DNA of 64,000 nt, taken from positions 310,001-374,000 of the forward strand of contig JACGCK010000027.1 of the NCBI GenBank assembly GCA_014925825.1, given 5' to 3'. Each line of letters starts with the position of its first letter. Position 1 is the stretch's first letter. The notes beneath the pieces are model-generated. The model had not been told where the DNA came from. It ran no database searches and saw only the letters and a list, made by a program, of their open reading frames with translations. This stretch comes from Pholiota molesta. Taxonomy: Eukaryota; Basidiomycota; Agaricomycetes; Agaricales; Strophariaceae. Both the position numbers and the translations under genes were made by a program. Of this stretch, positions 13,849 through 26,084 are shown piece by piece.

Positions 13849-16800
13849 TCAAGCTTCGCACTTCGGCTTATGTGCCTTCCAATCCTTCTTTTGACACTCA
13901 GCAGAACAATACCGCACCTTCTTGCACTTCGCGCACGCTTTGATCTTCGGTTTTCCTCGCCCTCTGCACACCGAACACTTGTGCGCATCCGGATCTCGCC
14001 CCACAGTCTCAAGATACGACACCGCAAACAACGGTGAAAGCGCGGCCCGCGTGACGTATGGTGCGAATTCCTTCCATAATTCGACTTTGAACATGCCTTC
14101 GACGTCTTGTCCTCTGCCACAACTGCAAAGAGGGTCTGCCGCCACATCTTCTGTGAGAGGTATGCGACCCTGAGCCGTAGTATATTCGCAATTCGCCCCA
14201 TGGGACCAGGATGTCCGACACCTCTCCACAAAGGCAGGCAAGAGCTGCTTCCATGCCCGCATCTCATCGTCCGACACAGCGAGGCTGATAATCCCCGCTT
14301 GATTTAGGAGCGTCCCAAATGAATGTTCATTTTGTGTTCGCAGCGTCTCCGTCAGAGGGAGGACGTACGCGTCACAGATAATCGTATGGGATGCCAGGTC
14401 GAAACGAAGTTCATCGATGAATAAGATTGCGTCACATTTATTCGTCTTGTTATCCCGGAACGCAAAGAGTCGCTGGACAGAACTACCCTGGATACCTGAC
14501 GCACGAACGAATATCGACTGGAGTGTGTCTTTGACAGACGTGAGTGTGTCATTCCCGTTCCCGTGTTCCTTCCTGAGTGATCGTTCGCGAGTGGACATCA
14601 TGGAGCCAACGTGAGGATCAAGCCACCTTTTGAGCTGTTTCGCTTTGACGTCAAGTATAGGGAGGACAGACAAATTGACTCGATGGATACTCCATGGATG
14701 GAGTAGTCCTTTTGCATTGATAACTGGGAACGGATTAAGTTTCATTCCATCCGGCATCAGTGATCTGGAGGTTGGTACGATGACCTGTGGCGTAGAAGTG
14801 AGAGCTCAGCCTTGGCCTCCAAAACCAACAAGAAATTATGTACGTACCTCAATATATCGTGCCTTTCGAGCGAGGCGCAGCGATGTGCACTGCCTATAAC
14901 GGGGAAAGGGTATACGATATCCTGGATTTTTCCTCCCAGGGTAACCCTAATGGTGCACGGTGAGAGCTGCACGATTTGAGGACAACTTTACCGCCAGCTT
15001 CGCTGAATAGTTGTGCGGAGTCATTATCGGTAATAGACAACCGTGCAGTCAAGGATTTGATCAATTCACACTGTTCATCCAAGGTGACAAGTGCCGCCCC
15101 AGACTCGCCAATCTGAGAAAACACACCTGTCTTGGGACGACCCAATGAAACAGACGAATGTGATGACTCGGAAGAAATAGAGGGAAAGGAGGTTTCGGGA
15201 ACGACGTGAACAAAGGTCTCGTCCATAAAGTTGACACTATATAAACAGTGAGTGTCACCGAGCTTCTTGGAGGACGATAAATGCAGCAGGTGTATGACCA
15301 ACACCGAAGCTGATACTGAGCTGCCCCGGTAATCCTGTTGGAGATGGGAAAGAAGCCAAGCAGACACGATAAAAGATGCGACGAGGGAAGAATTTCCTGC
15401 CCAACCCTTCGTATCCTCTTCAAAACTAACCCGTGGATGAGATTTTGTTCCAACGGGGATCGCTCGTCCAAATGCTACGTGTACGGAACTGAATTATGGA
15501 GGCTGGGTGTGCCGTAGGGCCCGAAAATGTTGCATTGTAGAGGGGGCGTGCCGATTTCGCTAGGACTGAATCCTCTAGCACAGAAAGCTTCTCCGGGGGA
15601 TGACAAGGATAATGCGTACGAGATCAGGGACTACGTTCCAGTGTGAAAATCGTCCGATCTTCGAGCTTTCTCATAGAAAAATGGGGGTGTGTACACACCA
15701 TGCCGATGCAACTGTCCACATAACTCTTGGAAGTGCGATGAATCCCCAAGAGCAACATAAAGCATCCATAACGCTGTCCATACATGTTGGGGGGTGAAGC
15801 CTATGTCGAATGAGCTGCAACAAGAGGACGAAAGACTCGCGAATATAAAACAGTATGTCCGAGACGGCAATTGCTTTGGGAAGGTTTGATTGATTGGCAG
15901 CCCAGAAATTCAGCGAGTTTTCCTGCTGAAAGAAGGACTGATAGACGTCGTAAAGCAGGTTCCCAATTGATGACCATCAAAGACTGGGCTGGTATATTTC
16001 CTGTGTTCAGAGAGGCAATGGTATCTCCGGAAGTAGGCGCCTTCCAAGTCGTAGCCTGATGAAACTGTAACACAGTTTGCTCTTTCTTGTTCAGGGAGCT
16101 GTGCAACATCAATTCATGCGTATTGCATCGAGCGTTGAATCCACACAGATAGTCGACTGGGGATAAACCGACTAGAAGCCCATGACGGAAAGATCTGCGT
16201 GGAGTTTCTCCGCGAATTCCTTTGTCGCATTCTGCCCTAGGAAAAGAAGTGATTCGGTATATAAAACACTCGATGCTTGGGGAAAGAGTAGGGGTACAGA
16301 TGTAATAAGGACATTCAGCAATCCGATGTGATCCTCCAGGTTCGATGTGTGGATGATATTGAAGTTTGCAGGAGCGCTGCCAGGAGCAGATGTATACTCA
16401 TCTCCGCTGAGCTGCATCAGTTGCGTCTTCCATTGCGCAATGGGAATATCCAATCCGAGTGTGCCTGTGGTACCAAATGCGCGAAGCATGCGGCAAACAG
16501 CAGTGGCTTCTCCGACGAAAAAGCGGACAATTGGTGGAGAAGTGGAAGATAATGAGGCACGATAAGAGGAGCACCAATCCGTGAACTCCTGGTGTGCTGC
16601 CTTCACAACTTTTGTCATAGATACTGTGCCCTTCGCATTCCCGAACAGAGCTGCTAGATGGAAGGGGATCAAAGGATCTGTGCCATAATGGAGCGAGCAG
16701 CCTTCTCCGCCCAGAGAATAGACGAAGGTCGGATTTAGTAGCGTTGCAGCCGCGATGTTCTTTCGTCGACAAAGGTCACGCCTGTCTTCCAGAAGTTCCT

Positions 16801-17546
16801 ATAACTTTCGCCAATGACCGCCGACCCATGCTTGCCCAGAGGACCAAGGGAACGTGCAGCCATAAATGTGCTTTCGAGTTTCTTCAAAATTTCTCTGGAT
16901 TGCTGGTCAAATGCGTTGCGTATATCTGCGAGTTGCGAATTCGGCAAGTTTTGCATGCCAACATACAGCATCCAATGACGCCTGAGTTCTGCGAGGGTGT
17001 AGTCGGTGCAAGTTTTGATGAATAACCCATATGGGGAGCTTCTCCATTCTGGGTCGTCTCTGAAAGGTCAATCAACTTCTTGCATTGATCGATGAGGGCG
17101 GTATGCGAATCACTGTCCAAGCGAAAATGAAAGAACATATTCCATGTCGTGGCGTACGGCTGGCCATCAGCTACCATGGTAAGTAGCAGCACGTTCCGGG
17201 CTAGCAGATGAAAAAAAAAATATTAAGCAACAGATTGACGAATGTCGGATGGCAAACGCTACCTAGCACGGCCGGATCGAAATCGCAGCAGGTAAAATCA
17301 AGAGGACGGCCAGCTGTATGTGGTAACAATATCAGCATATCAGCATATCTTAGATGTCACGGTAAAATACTGACAGTTGGGAGGATCTGTGAAAATGGTA
17401 TGCAGAACGTTGCGAGGGTCACCACATCCCAAAAGTAAGATGCGGGCAGGTTCTTCCAAGGGAAGATCAGTCGTCAAAGAGATTGCACTCGTATTTCCTA
17501 TGGCGTAGAAGTGGTATTTGCTAGGCCAGAATGGTAGAGTAGCCAT
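13849..17546 (-). CDS. MYND zinc-finger protein with N-terminal DUF4470
   Basis: Large agaricomycete protein of unknown function, about 1,000-1,100 residues. The N terminus (FYAIGNTSAISLTTDLP, then ARILLLGCGDPRNVLHTI) is the DUF4470 block. ARNVLLLTMVADG and a long alpha-helical region follow. The C terminus is a MYND finger: CSVCRGRG, CAKCKKVRYCSAECQKKDW and KAHKPKC supply the eight zinc ligands. MYND fingers usually mediate protein-protein contacts. The start is the ATG at 17546 (MATLPFWPSKYHF). The GTG codon three codons upstream was rejected. Many short introns are present. One near 16110-16180 removes the stop after LSVMGF and joins ...GFY to SLNKKEQ. Near 14972 the frame shifts by one base between VVLKS and VQLSPCTIRVTLGG. 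Its 5' end lies 236 bp from F-box copy 1, and decayed copies of this gene recur beside copies 2 and 3. Confidence 0.88.
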
Positions 17547-17782
17547 CTTCGACACAGGGAGATGAGCGCTTATTGAAAGGAAGGTGTGTGAACGAAAGCC
17601 AACGGTTCTGTTGGATCAGGTGACTTTGAACGTATGAGAACTCGTTTGCATGTTGGCAGAGAATAACAAACGAGGATGGAGTTTGAGGGCCGGATCGAGC
17701 AGCCAAAAGGGGCAGATGATATCACAGAGAACCGCATACCAAATACCAATTAGCAGACCAGTCAAAAAGATAACAATTTATG

Positions 17783-20700
17783 CTAATACAATTCTTTGAC
17801 ACGCATCTTCTCTTCAATCCAAGAATCGTCTTCCACGGCTTTAACCTTCATCCAGTCAACACCTTCAACAAGTTTCCCAGATTGAATACCATGTCTACAG
17901 GGATCATCAAGTCAAGAAACCCATTTCCCTCATATTCGAGAAATTACTCACTTATCCACGATATGGCAAATTAGGTCACGGGTCTTCCATAACCGGCGCC
18001 TGGAAGACGGACATCGCAAGCAACGATGATTCGAGTGCTCATCTAGCCCGATGAAAAAGGGAGCGCGTGTCGAATGATCCTCTGTGCGACAGTAGACAAA
18101 ATCTACGCCGTCAACCGGTTTGGTATGGGTGTCTAAAATAAAAAAAATAAGAAAGAAGTTTTTTTGGGATAGACGGAATGCACTTACACCGCCCTGGCAT
18201 GTGCGACTGCTTCTGCCCTCTTTACAGCTTGAACGAGATATCGCAGTGTTTGCATGTCCAATTTGCTTCAGCAGCCAGCGGGAAGGGTTCCTCGAGGGCA
18301 GAACAGACATTGTCAGAGCCTCAGATAGAACATCAAATACAACGTGGCGTGGGGCCACCGACGAAACGCTCAGCATTTCCGTTGCGTGAGTGAGCTGTTT
18401 ATGAGATAATACATCGTGAGCAGTCTAGGCAATGGCACGGGTAACCCTCGGGTGTCTCGAGGGCTACCCGTACCCGTACCCGCGCATACCCATACCCGTG
18501 GACCCGCGGGTTGAAGTCGCGCGGGTACTGCGGGTATGGGTACGGGTACGGGTATCCGGCGGGTTTGCAGTCCCAGCTGCCATGTTGCGTCTTCGTGACG
18601 AAGGACACTGCCAGTGCAGTGTTCTTCGTACACGCAGACGGTCAGGCAGCCGTCATAGGTGACTAGCACCTCCCGCGGCGCTCCGCAGACACCGCGAATG
18701 CGCCAGATTGCGCCCATGCACACTCGAACTCAGCTGCGAGCTCCGTGCATTCGGCGCCGAGCTCGCGGCCGACGAGCTGGTACGTGAGCGAGAGCAAGGT
18801 GCGCCCAGCGTCGCCATATAAGGGCCGCGCGTGGCGGTCGGTGGAGGAGGGTGGCACGCGGGCGGGGTGGGCGCGGGCACGGCGATGTTCGGCCTCCGCG
18901 AGCGTGTTCGCAAACGCCGCAGGCGCGGACGTCATCAACCCCGACGACGACGACGAGGAGCGCCGGGGTGGGTGTGGCGAGGGTGGGGAACAGCGCAGGG
19001 TGTCGACAGCGCTGTGTCGCTACGCGCTAGCACCCTCCCCTCGCTCGCTCGCTAGCCCTCGCCATGCCCATGCCCTGGGAAGGGGATTCTTGGGGCGAGT
19101 CCGCACCGCACGTCGTCCATCGAGCGCGGTCGTCCGAGGTGCGCCGCGTTGGCTTGCTCCCGCGGCGCTCGTTCGGGGCGTCAGCTGGGAGTCACAGCAT
19201 GGCCAAAAAAAGCGCACCTTTGGAGGGGATGGCGACGACGCGCCATCCCCTCGCCCTCCTCATCCGTTGTGGCCCATCTCGTTCGCGTGTCGGGTCCGCC
19301 GGCCGCTCGTGGTTGTGACGTGTCGTCGTTGCGTCGTATTGTGTGCCACTGTCGTTCGTGCGCCGGCGTGCATTGTGCGCCGTCGTTGTGCATGCGCCGT
19401 CTGCGCTCGTTGGGTGCTCCATGGTGGGTGGTGTTTGCGGGCAAGGCATGAAACCGAAATCAACCATTGTTGATTTCGGTTTCCAGGGGAGTTTCGGTCA
19501 CGGGTTATGCCGGGTCACGGGTCAGCAGATCGTGACCCATACCCGTACCCGGCAGTACCCGTACCCGTGACCCGCACGGGTATGGCCTACCCGTGCATTT
19601 GCCTAGAGCAGTCTGAAGGATGATTTAAAATACATGAACCACTCACACATTCCCGCCAGGTCATGGCATGAAGGCCGTGCAGCCCGGCTTGCCAATGGAA
19701 TTTACACGTCTTACACATGAATCGCTTGTTCAGTGTGTCAAGGTCCTCCGCCAACACAAATCGAAGATCGAGGTGAAGAAGTTCAGCCAAGTTCTTGAGG
19801 GCCTGGTACCCTGTATGATTGAAGTGGAATGACGCAGAATCTACGTCGCCGACAGCATTTGTTTTTGCGGGCGAGCGCAAACATTGAACATGAGTACCCG
19901 CATCTTCCCAGCCGACAAAGACCGAATGACAGCACTCGAAGACAGCCATGGCCAGTCCTAAAAAATCATCAGGGTTCGAATGCTCGGTCGCCTCTTTTGG
20001 AAGAAGACCCGTCTCCAGCAGAACCGTGAGTAATCGATGTTTCTTTGTTGCCCATGATGTTTTGATGAAACACAAAACCTCCTGTTGCGCAGAAGCATCC
20101 AAATCGGCCACTGATTCTTTTGGGTCGTTGATGTAATTCGCAAAGAATTGATGCGTGTAAAGCTTCTGTGGGTGAGGCAGATAAGGCGCCATGTCGCGAG
20201 TTAGAAATGAGACGGTCTTGCGATATAACGCGGTGATGCGTATTTGTCGCTCTTCGACACGTTGAGCGTGCTCATATAAGAGGCGGCGTTTTTTGCATTC
20301 TTGAAGTGTCGATTTGAATATCTTCCAGAGTTCTTCGATAAAGGTAAGAATATATAAGAAGAGATGCAAGCGTATACCAAGCAATTTATAAACTCACTCG
20401 ATCTGCTTAACACAGGGTCCGAAAGCTCAGGGTACTGGAACTGGATGATTTTAGACCTGAAGCTGGCTTGCGCTTGGTTCACATCTCCTGGGTCGTGACC
20501 TTGCTTCAGAAGAGCCTTTTCGCGCCGCGGACTATAAAAATGTCGGTATGGATGGGCCAACAAAGGACGAAACTGAAATCAATGCTCACTTTGGGGGAAA
20601 AGCAGGGACGGAATTAATGAAAGCGACTCTACAGCTTTCATAAATGTTCTGTGCCCATAGCTCGCAGGATTTCACGTGCTTGCCAAGAACAAAGAGGATG

Positions 20701-21837
20701 AGTCAGAGCAAGTTAGATCAGAAAAAGGGTACATACATACCTTCGTACGTTCCTGCAGGGCGGCTCCGGTGATGCTTAAAAATGTCTGGTAATTGGTCTC
20801 CGCATCTGGAGTCCCAGATTGAATATCCAATAGGTACTTGCGCATTTTGTGTGCTCGTTCCGTAACTTCTTTGAGGGAATATTTGGGTACCTCATGTTCG
20901 TAGCCTATTTGACTGGCATAGAGGAAGCAACCTGAATATTTATTTCCAGTCAGCAGAAGTCATATGCATTCTGATGAAAAAGTATCGTACTGAATTGATA
21001 AATCTTGGTAGAAAGACTCCGAATGTTATTTTGCTGGTTGCGAAATTCCCCAATTATAGGTTGGATTGCGTTGAGAATGTTTTTGTTGTCGAAATAAAAA
21101 TAGTCCTGTTTATAGAGTAAACCATGTTTAATTGAGTCACTCGCGAGCAGCACTGACCCTGCAGGTGTTACATTTTCTACGTCGAAATGCATACTCAACA
21201 AGGCAATTCTTAGCACCACAAATCTAAAGAGCAATAAATAAGATGACAGAAATTACAGAGCCGGGAATGAGAACACGAACATCACAGGTTGCGGGACCAA
21301 AGATTAACGAAGCCCACTTTGGCGCTGAAACATCGGGTGGAAACATCGGAATATCAGGGTGATTCGTGAATGATTCTTTCCAGATGGAAGTAGAATCTTT
21401 GGCTAGCAGTAAGCGTCTGAGGCCCTTCGTTGCGCGAATCGCATGATATAAATCTATTGGATGGAGGAATTCAAATATCTGAGAGACGTTCAGCACACCA
21501 AAAACACCAATGAGGACGGTATCATACTGAGATGATGAGCTCGACAGGGAGCGTGTCCCAAAGCGCTTCCAAGTTCCCTCCTACTTTTGGTCGTATTGAT
21601 TTCATCTGGATCCTAAGGTTTGAAAGTACATAGCCCGCGACATAGTTTCCTGTAAACGATCTTGCTGAACAACATCATCATTCCTGATACAAAAAACAAC
21701 GAACCTCGTTTCTTTGGCCAATGAGAAGGTGGCTTGAACGTCCGATTGATTCCTTCCTCCCAAAGCTCTTCTAGCAACTTGTCGGAAAATAGATTACTGA
21801 AAGGGAATTGGTATGGAGATATGGCGATAGTGTTCAT
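17783..21837 (-). CDS. F-box protein, tandem copy 1, carrying a transposon in an intron
   Basis: First of three tandem paralogues. The start is the ATG at 21837 (MNTIAISPYQF). Exons then give LLEELWEEGINR, an F-box (IFEFLHPIDLYHAIRATKG), NHPDIPMFPPDVSAPKWASL, a Cys pair motif (CGAKNCLVEYAFRRRKCNTC), a long helical region with YLPHPQKLYTHQFFANYIND and ALFECC-like segments, FMCKTCKFHW, MTWRECV, a CKHC motif and a C-terminal PVDGVDFVYC / NHRCLRC block. The last exon ends in EGVDWMKVKAVEDDSWIEEK with its stop at 17783-17785. The family is an agaricomycete F-box group with extra Cys/His clusters, so a ubiquitin-ligase adaptor role is inferred. The intron after MTWRECV holds a 1,180-bp transposon. 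Two one-base losses against copy 3 (near 18227 and 18297) break the frame around the CKHC motif. These are sequencing error or decay. Confidence 0.75.
18418..18425. repeat. Target site duplication, left copy
   Basis: GAGCAGTC directly abuts the left terminal repeat and is identical to the copy at 19606-19613. Confidence 0.88.
18426..18443. repeat. Left terminal inverted repeat
   Basis: TAGGCAATGGCACGGGTA, the reverse complement of the right end with two mismatches at positions 8 and 9. Confidence 0.88.
19451..19482. repeat. Perfect 14-bp inverted repeat inside the transposon
   Basis: AAACCGAAATCAAC and its exact reverse complement are separated by CATT, so the 32 bases can form a perfect hairpin. 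It lies just inside the right subterminal repeat region. It differs in composition from the GC-rich interior and could be a transposase-binding or nested palindromic sequence. Confidence 0.85.
19588..19605. repeat. Right terminal inverted repeat
   Basis: TACCCGTGCATTTGCCTA, the partner of the left terminal repeat. The second copy of the target duplication follows directly. Confidence 0.88.
19606..19613. repeat. Target site duplication, right copy
   Basis: GAGCAGTC, identical to the left copy. Confidence 0.88.
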
Positions 21838-22139
21838 GGTTGGATGGTGGTATGAAAGTGTCCAATGGTTGATTTTAAGGCGAATGGTGCTCGGTTAATG
21901 CATCATGGACGGGTCCATCATGCTCCTGAGTGAGTCGGAATCATTCGTTATTACGAGTACAGAGAAACAAGCGACAGTGCTGGACGGACAGGCTCAAGCC
22001 TTGTGGCTGTCATTGCCAGGGTAAAGTTTTGGTAAAGCTCCAGATCAAATTTCCCACATCTCAAACGATGATGTTACTTACAAAAGGACCAAAGTTATAA
22101 TAGGGCATCAAGTACATTTACTTCGAACGATGTGCTCAG

Positions 22140-22426
22140 ATTGCACCAGCCCCTTTGCGAAGGATCCACAATGGTCTAGGAAAGTGAAAGGTTTGTGGAT
22201 GCCAAGTTCAATACTTACTTCGGCTTATGCGCCTTCCGAATTCCAATCCTTCAAGTTGTAACAATCAGCACCAAAAACACCGCACCATCTTGCGCCCCAC
22301 GCATGCTTCGAGTTCGGTCTTCCTCTCTCTTGCATACTGAACATCTTCCATTACGTAGCGAGGACACGCGAAGCGTATAGGAAACAGCATTGGCTTCGCC
22401 GACGAAAAAGCAGCCGACTAAACTGG
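22140..22426 (-). pseudogene. Decayed MYND gene fragment between F-box copies 1 and 2
   Basis: The stretch from about 22205 aligns by eye with the MYND-finger end of the intact gene at 13855-13980 (shared runs include ACTTCGGCTTATG and TTGCG..C.CGCA.GCTT). About 22355-22415 aligns with 16430-16525 of the same gene (shared GGCTTC.CCGACGAAAAAGC). These two parts are about 2.4 kb apart in the intact gene but adjacent here, so a large internal deletion has occurred. No open frame survives. Its position against the 3' end of F-box copy 2 mirrors the intact MYND gene beside copy 1. Confidence 0.75.
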
Positions 22427-25400
22427 TCATGCTAATACGAATTCTTCAGCACGGATCTTCCCTTCAATCCAGGATTCATCTTCCACTGCCTTGACCTTTA
22501 TCCAGTCAACCCCTTCAACAGTATCCTTAGCCTGAATAGAATGCCTACAGAGATTATCTATGTCAATAAACCCATTTCACTTCATTTCGAGACATTACTC
22601 ACTTATCCAAGATGTGGCGAAGCAAGTCAGGTGTCTTCTTCCATAACCGAAGCTTCCTGGCTGCCCAACATCGCAAGCAACGATGATTCGAGTTCTCATC
22701 TAGCCCGACGAAAAGGACAGTGCGCGTTTGTGTAATCTCAGGGCGACAATAGACAAAATGTATGCCTTCAACCGGTGGGATGCCGTGTCTATAAAAAAGA
22801 AAGACTGAGAACGGGGGGTCTACAGGATAGATGTAATGCAACTTACGCCTGCTTGAAATGCGCGACCATTTCTGCCCTCTTTGCAGGCTCGAACCAAAAA
22901 TTACAGTGTTTGCATGCCCAATCTTCTTTGACAGCAGGCAGGAAGGGTTTCTCGACGGCGATGATAGATGTTGTCAGAGCCTCAGATAAGATGTCAAATA
23001 CAACGTGACGTTCAACTTCCGACGAATCGCTCAGCATTTTCATTGCATGAGTAAGCTGTTTATGAGAAAATACACAATGAGCAATCAGAATAATGAATTG
23101 GATATACATGAACCACTCACACATTCCCGCCAGGTCATGGCATGAAGACCGTGCAGCCCTGGTTGCCCGGGCCGATGAAATTTACATGTCTTGCAGAAGA
23201 ATCGCTTGTTCAGCGTGTCAAAATTCTTTGCCAACGCAAATCGGAGATCAAGGCGAAGGAGCTCAGCCAAGTTCCGAGGGCTTGGTACCCTGTATCGTTG
23301 AAGCGGATTGATGCCGCAGAATCCACGTCGCCGACAGCATTTGTGTTTGTGGGTGAGGGCGAACATTGAATGTGAGTACCCGCACCTTCCCAGCCGACAA
23401 AGACCGAATGACAGCACTCGAAGACGGCCATGGCCAGTCCTAAGTAATCGTCAGGATTCGAATCCTCAGTCGCCTCTTCCAGAAGGCCCGTCTGCAGCAG
23501 AACCGTGAGTAATTGACGTTTCTTCGCTGCCCATGATGTTTCGATGAAACGCAAAACCTCCTGTTGAGCAGAAGCGTCCAATTCGTCCACTAATTCTTTT
23601 GGGTCGTTGATGTAATCCGCGAAGAATTGATGCGTATAAAGCTTCTGCGGATGAGGCAGATACGGCGCCTTGTCGCGAGTGAGAATTTCCTTGGTGGTCT
23701 TGAAATAAAGCGTGCAGATGTGTGCTTGCCGCGCATCGACACGTTGAGCACGTTCTTCAGAGAGGCGGGATATCATGCATTCATCAAGTATCGATTCTAA
23801 CTGTGGAAGATACCACCGAAGTCCTTCGAGAATGGTAAAACAAACCAAAATATATCAGGAATTCAAACGCAAAGAAACAATTTTGAAACTCACTCGACTC
23901 GCTGAACACAGGATCCGAGACCTCAGCGTACTTAAACTGGTCCAAGCTCCACTTAAAGATGTTATGCGCTTGTTTTACATCTCTTGGGTTGCGTCCTTGA
24001 CTCAGAAGAGCCTTTTCATTCCTACAGAAGGTCAGTATGGACAGGCAAAAACAGAACAAAAAATGAATGCTAACTTTGCGAGGAAGACAGAAACGGAGGT
24101 AAGGAAAGTGTCTTCACAGTCTGCATAAATGTCCGCTGCCCATTCCTCGCAGCGTCTCGCTTGCTTATGAAGCATGAACAGATCAACAATGATAATTTTG
24201 TACCAAAAAGAGGGTGCATACCTTCATATGTTCTTCTACGGCTGCCTTAGTGATTCTCAAAAACGTCTCATAAGTGGTCTGCGCATCTGGAACGCCCGAT
24301 CGAATATCCAATAGGAACTTGCGCATCTCGTGTGCTCGTTCCGTGATATTTTTGAGAGAATATCTAGGTCGAGATCCGAGTTCGTTGTACTCATCATCAC
24401 CGATGTAGAGAAAGGGATCTAATTTGTTGTGGTCAGAGGACGTCACACATATAGAAGCTTCGTAGACTCGTACCGAAATAATGAATTCTTGTGGCAAGGA
24501 TCCAAATGTTGGACATCTGGTCGGTAAATTCTCCAATTATAAGCTTGATTTCATTTAACAGTTCCTCGTTGTCAGAATAAAAATCGTCCTGCGTAGAGTA
24601 AAATATGTATAAATGGATCAATCTTAAAGAACACTGACGATGCAGTCATCACATTTCCTTATGTGAAGATTGTAGTCAACAAGGCAGTTTCCATCGCCGC
24701 AAGTCTAAAGCGCAGTGCGTAAGATTATAGATGCCAAGACAGATACAGAGCTGGGACGAAGGACAAACGTCACAAGTTGCAGGGCCAAATAATAAGGAAG
24801 TCCACTTTGGTGCTGAAACACCGGGAGGGTAGAATGGAATGTCGGGATGGTTGAGGAAAGATTCCTTCCAGATGGTGGTGGAGTTCTTGTTTAGCAGGAA
24901 GCTTCGGAGGCCCTTCGTTGTCTGGATTGCATGATACAGATCTATTGGATGGAGGAATTCGAAGATCTAAGAAACGATTAGTGTATGAAAGCAGTGTCAA
25001 GGCGAGCTTCATACCGAGATAATCAACTCAACAGGGAGAGCGTCCCACAGTGCTTCCAAATCCCATCCCACTTCCAGCCTTGTCGATTTCGCCTGGATCC
25101 TGAGCTCCGAAAGCACATAGCTTCTGACGTAGTTTCCTGTAAATGATCTTGCTGAATTGTATTTGTAGCACCGATAGAACGAATGACAAACCTCGGATCT
25201 TGGGAAAATAAGAAGGTGTTTTGAACTCCCTGTTGGCACCCTCCTCCCAAAGCTCTTCCAACAGCTCGTCGGAATCCAGATCATAGAACGGGGATTGTAA
25301 GCTATCGAACTGTTGCAATTCGCTGGTAGACTTTGATGAATCCGCATGTTCGAGCTCTGCTGACACTGCGTCCGAAAAAAGTGGTCCGCGATCGGACGGA

Positions 25401-25453
25401 GAGATGGTAGAAGTATCCATGCTTTGAGGTTGGAATGAAAGGGCAGCGACCAT
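22427..25453 (-). CDS. F-box protein, tandem copy 2
   Basis: The start is the ATG at 25453 (MVAALSFQPQS, then MDTSTISPSDRG) and the stop TGA is at 22427-22429. In order: LLEELWEEGANREFKTPSYF, TGNYVRSYVLSELRIQAK, the F-box (LWDALPVELIISV/IFEFLHPIDLYHAI), FLNHPDIPFYPPGVSAPKW, a Cys motif (CGDGNCLVDYNLHIRKCDDC), the helical middle (PYLPHPQKLYTHQFFADYI, VFECCHSVFVGWEGAG), FFCKTCKFH, MTWRECV, WACKHCNFWF with a following His, EGIHFVYC, NHRCLRC, and the terminal EGVDWIKVKAVEDESWIEGK. It aligns with copies 1 and 3 over its whole length. One base is missing against both near 23274 (QALGTWL against QALRNLA), which would truncate the protein. It is otherwise intact. Presumed SCF adaptor, substrate unknown. 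Confidence 0.78.
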
Positions 25454-26084
25454 TGTCAGATGGTTGTCCTTGAGACGGGCAGGGCTCGGAAGACGGATCC
25501 GTCATGCTTCTGAGTCCATTGAAATGATAATCACATACATAGCGATATCCGAGGGCGCTGGATGGCCGGGTCCAAGCTTCCTGACTGGTTGGTTGTATTC
25601 TGTCACGCAGCTTAGGATCAAAACTCCATATTTCATTCCAAAAGGACTAAAATCAAATTAGGGCAAGTTTTGTGATGATTTTGTGGAGAATCGATAGGCA
25701 AATTCACGAATACACATGTAATTTTATACTAAGTACTCGAGTGTAGAGCGAATCAATAATACATACACGAGGAGGCAGGTAACAACGATGTCAAACTGGG
25801 CAGAGCGAGTGAATGGAAGGAGGAATTGACTACGGTGAGGAAAGAACATTCGTGAAGGAAAGAGCACAGGATAGCAATGTACGACTTGATAGAGCGACGA
25901 CGACAACGATATACATTTTCAGGAGGTTGTGGATGAATTGTAATGTCTTTCAAAGTGCAATGGAGAGAGGTTCGACGGCATGGTAGAGAGCTTGAGGATT
26001 TTTGGAAAGTGATAGCAAGATCAGAGTTCCCATATATCAAACGATAGAGTTATGGAGAATACGAATAGAAATTTGTCTATATCG
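25454..26084. other. Spacer between tandem F-box units
   Basis: The part next to the ATG at 25453 resembles the upstream regions of copies 1 and 3 (shared GGGCTCGGAAGACGGAT and GAGGGCGCTGGATGGCC). The duplication therefore included promoter sequence. About 25640-26040 has no recognisable content. Confidence 0.5.

Larger units (their letters stand above)
18426..19605. mobile_element. Non-autonomous hAT-like DNA transposon (1,180 bp)
   Basis: The ends are inverted repeats: TAGGCAATGGCACGGGTA on the left against TACCCGTGCATTTGCCTA on the right, 16 of 18 positions matching. An 8-bp direct repeat GAGCAGTC flanks the element at 18418-18425 and 19606-19613. The TAGGC-type terminus and 8-bp target duplication are hallmarks of the hAT superfamily. 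Subterminal regions carry many GGGTACGGGTA-type repeats in both orientations. The GC-rich interior has long open frames but nothing resembling a hAT transposase (no BED finger or dimerisation block), so the element would need a transposase supplied in trans. The paralogous introns of F-box copies 2 and 3 keep the unoccupied site. Confidence 0.9.

Noticed and set aside
18745..19473. 242-residue open frame inside the transposon, considered as a transposase
   Set aside because: Ala/Arg-rich composition from GC-rich DNA, open in several frames at once, with no hAT transposase motifs.
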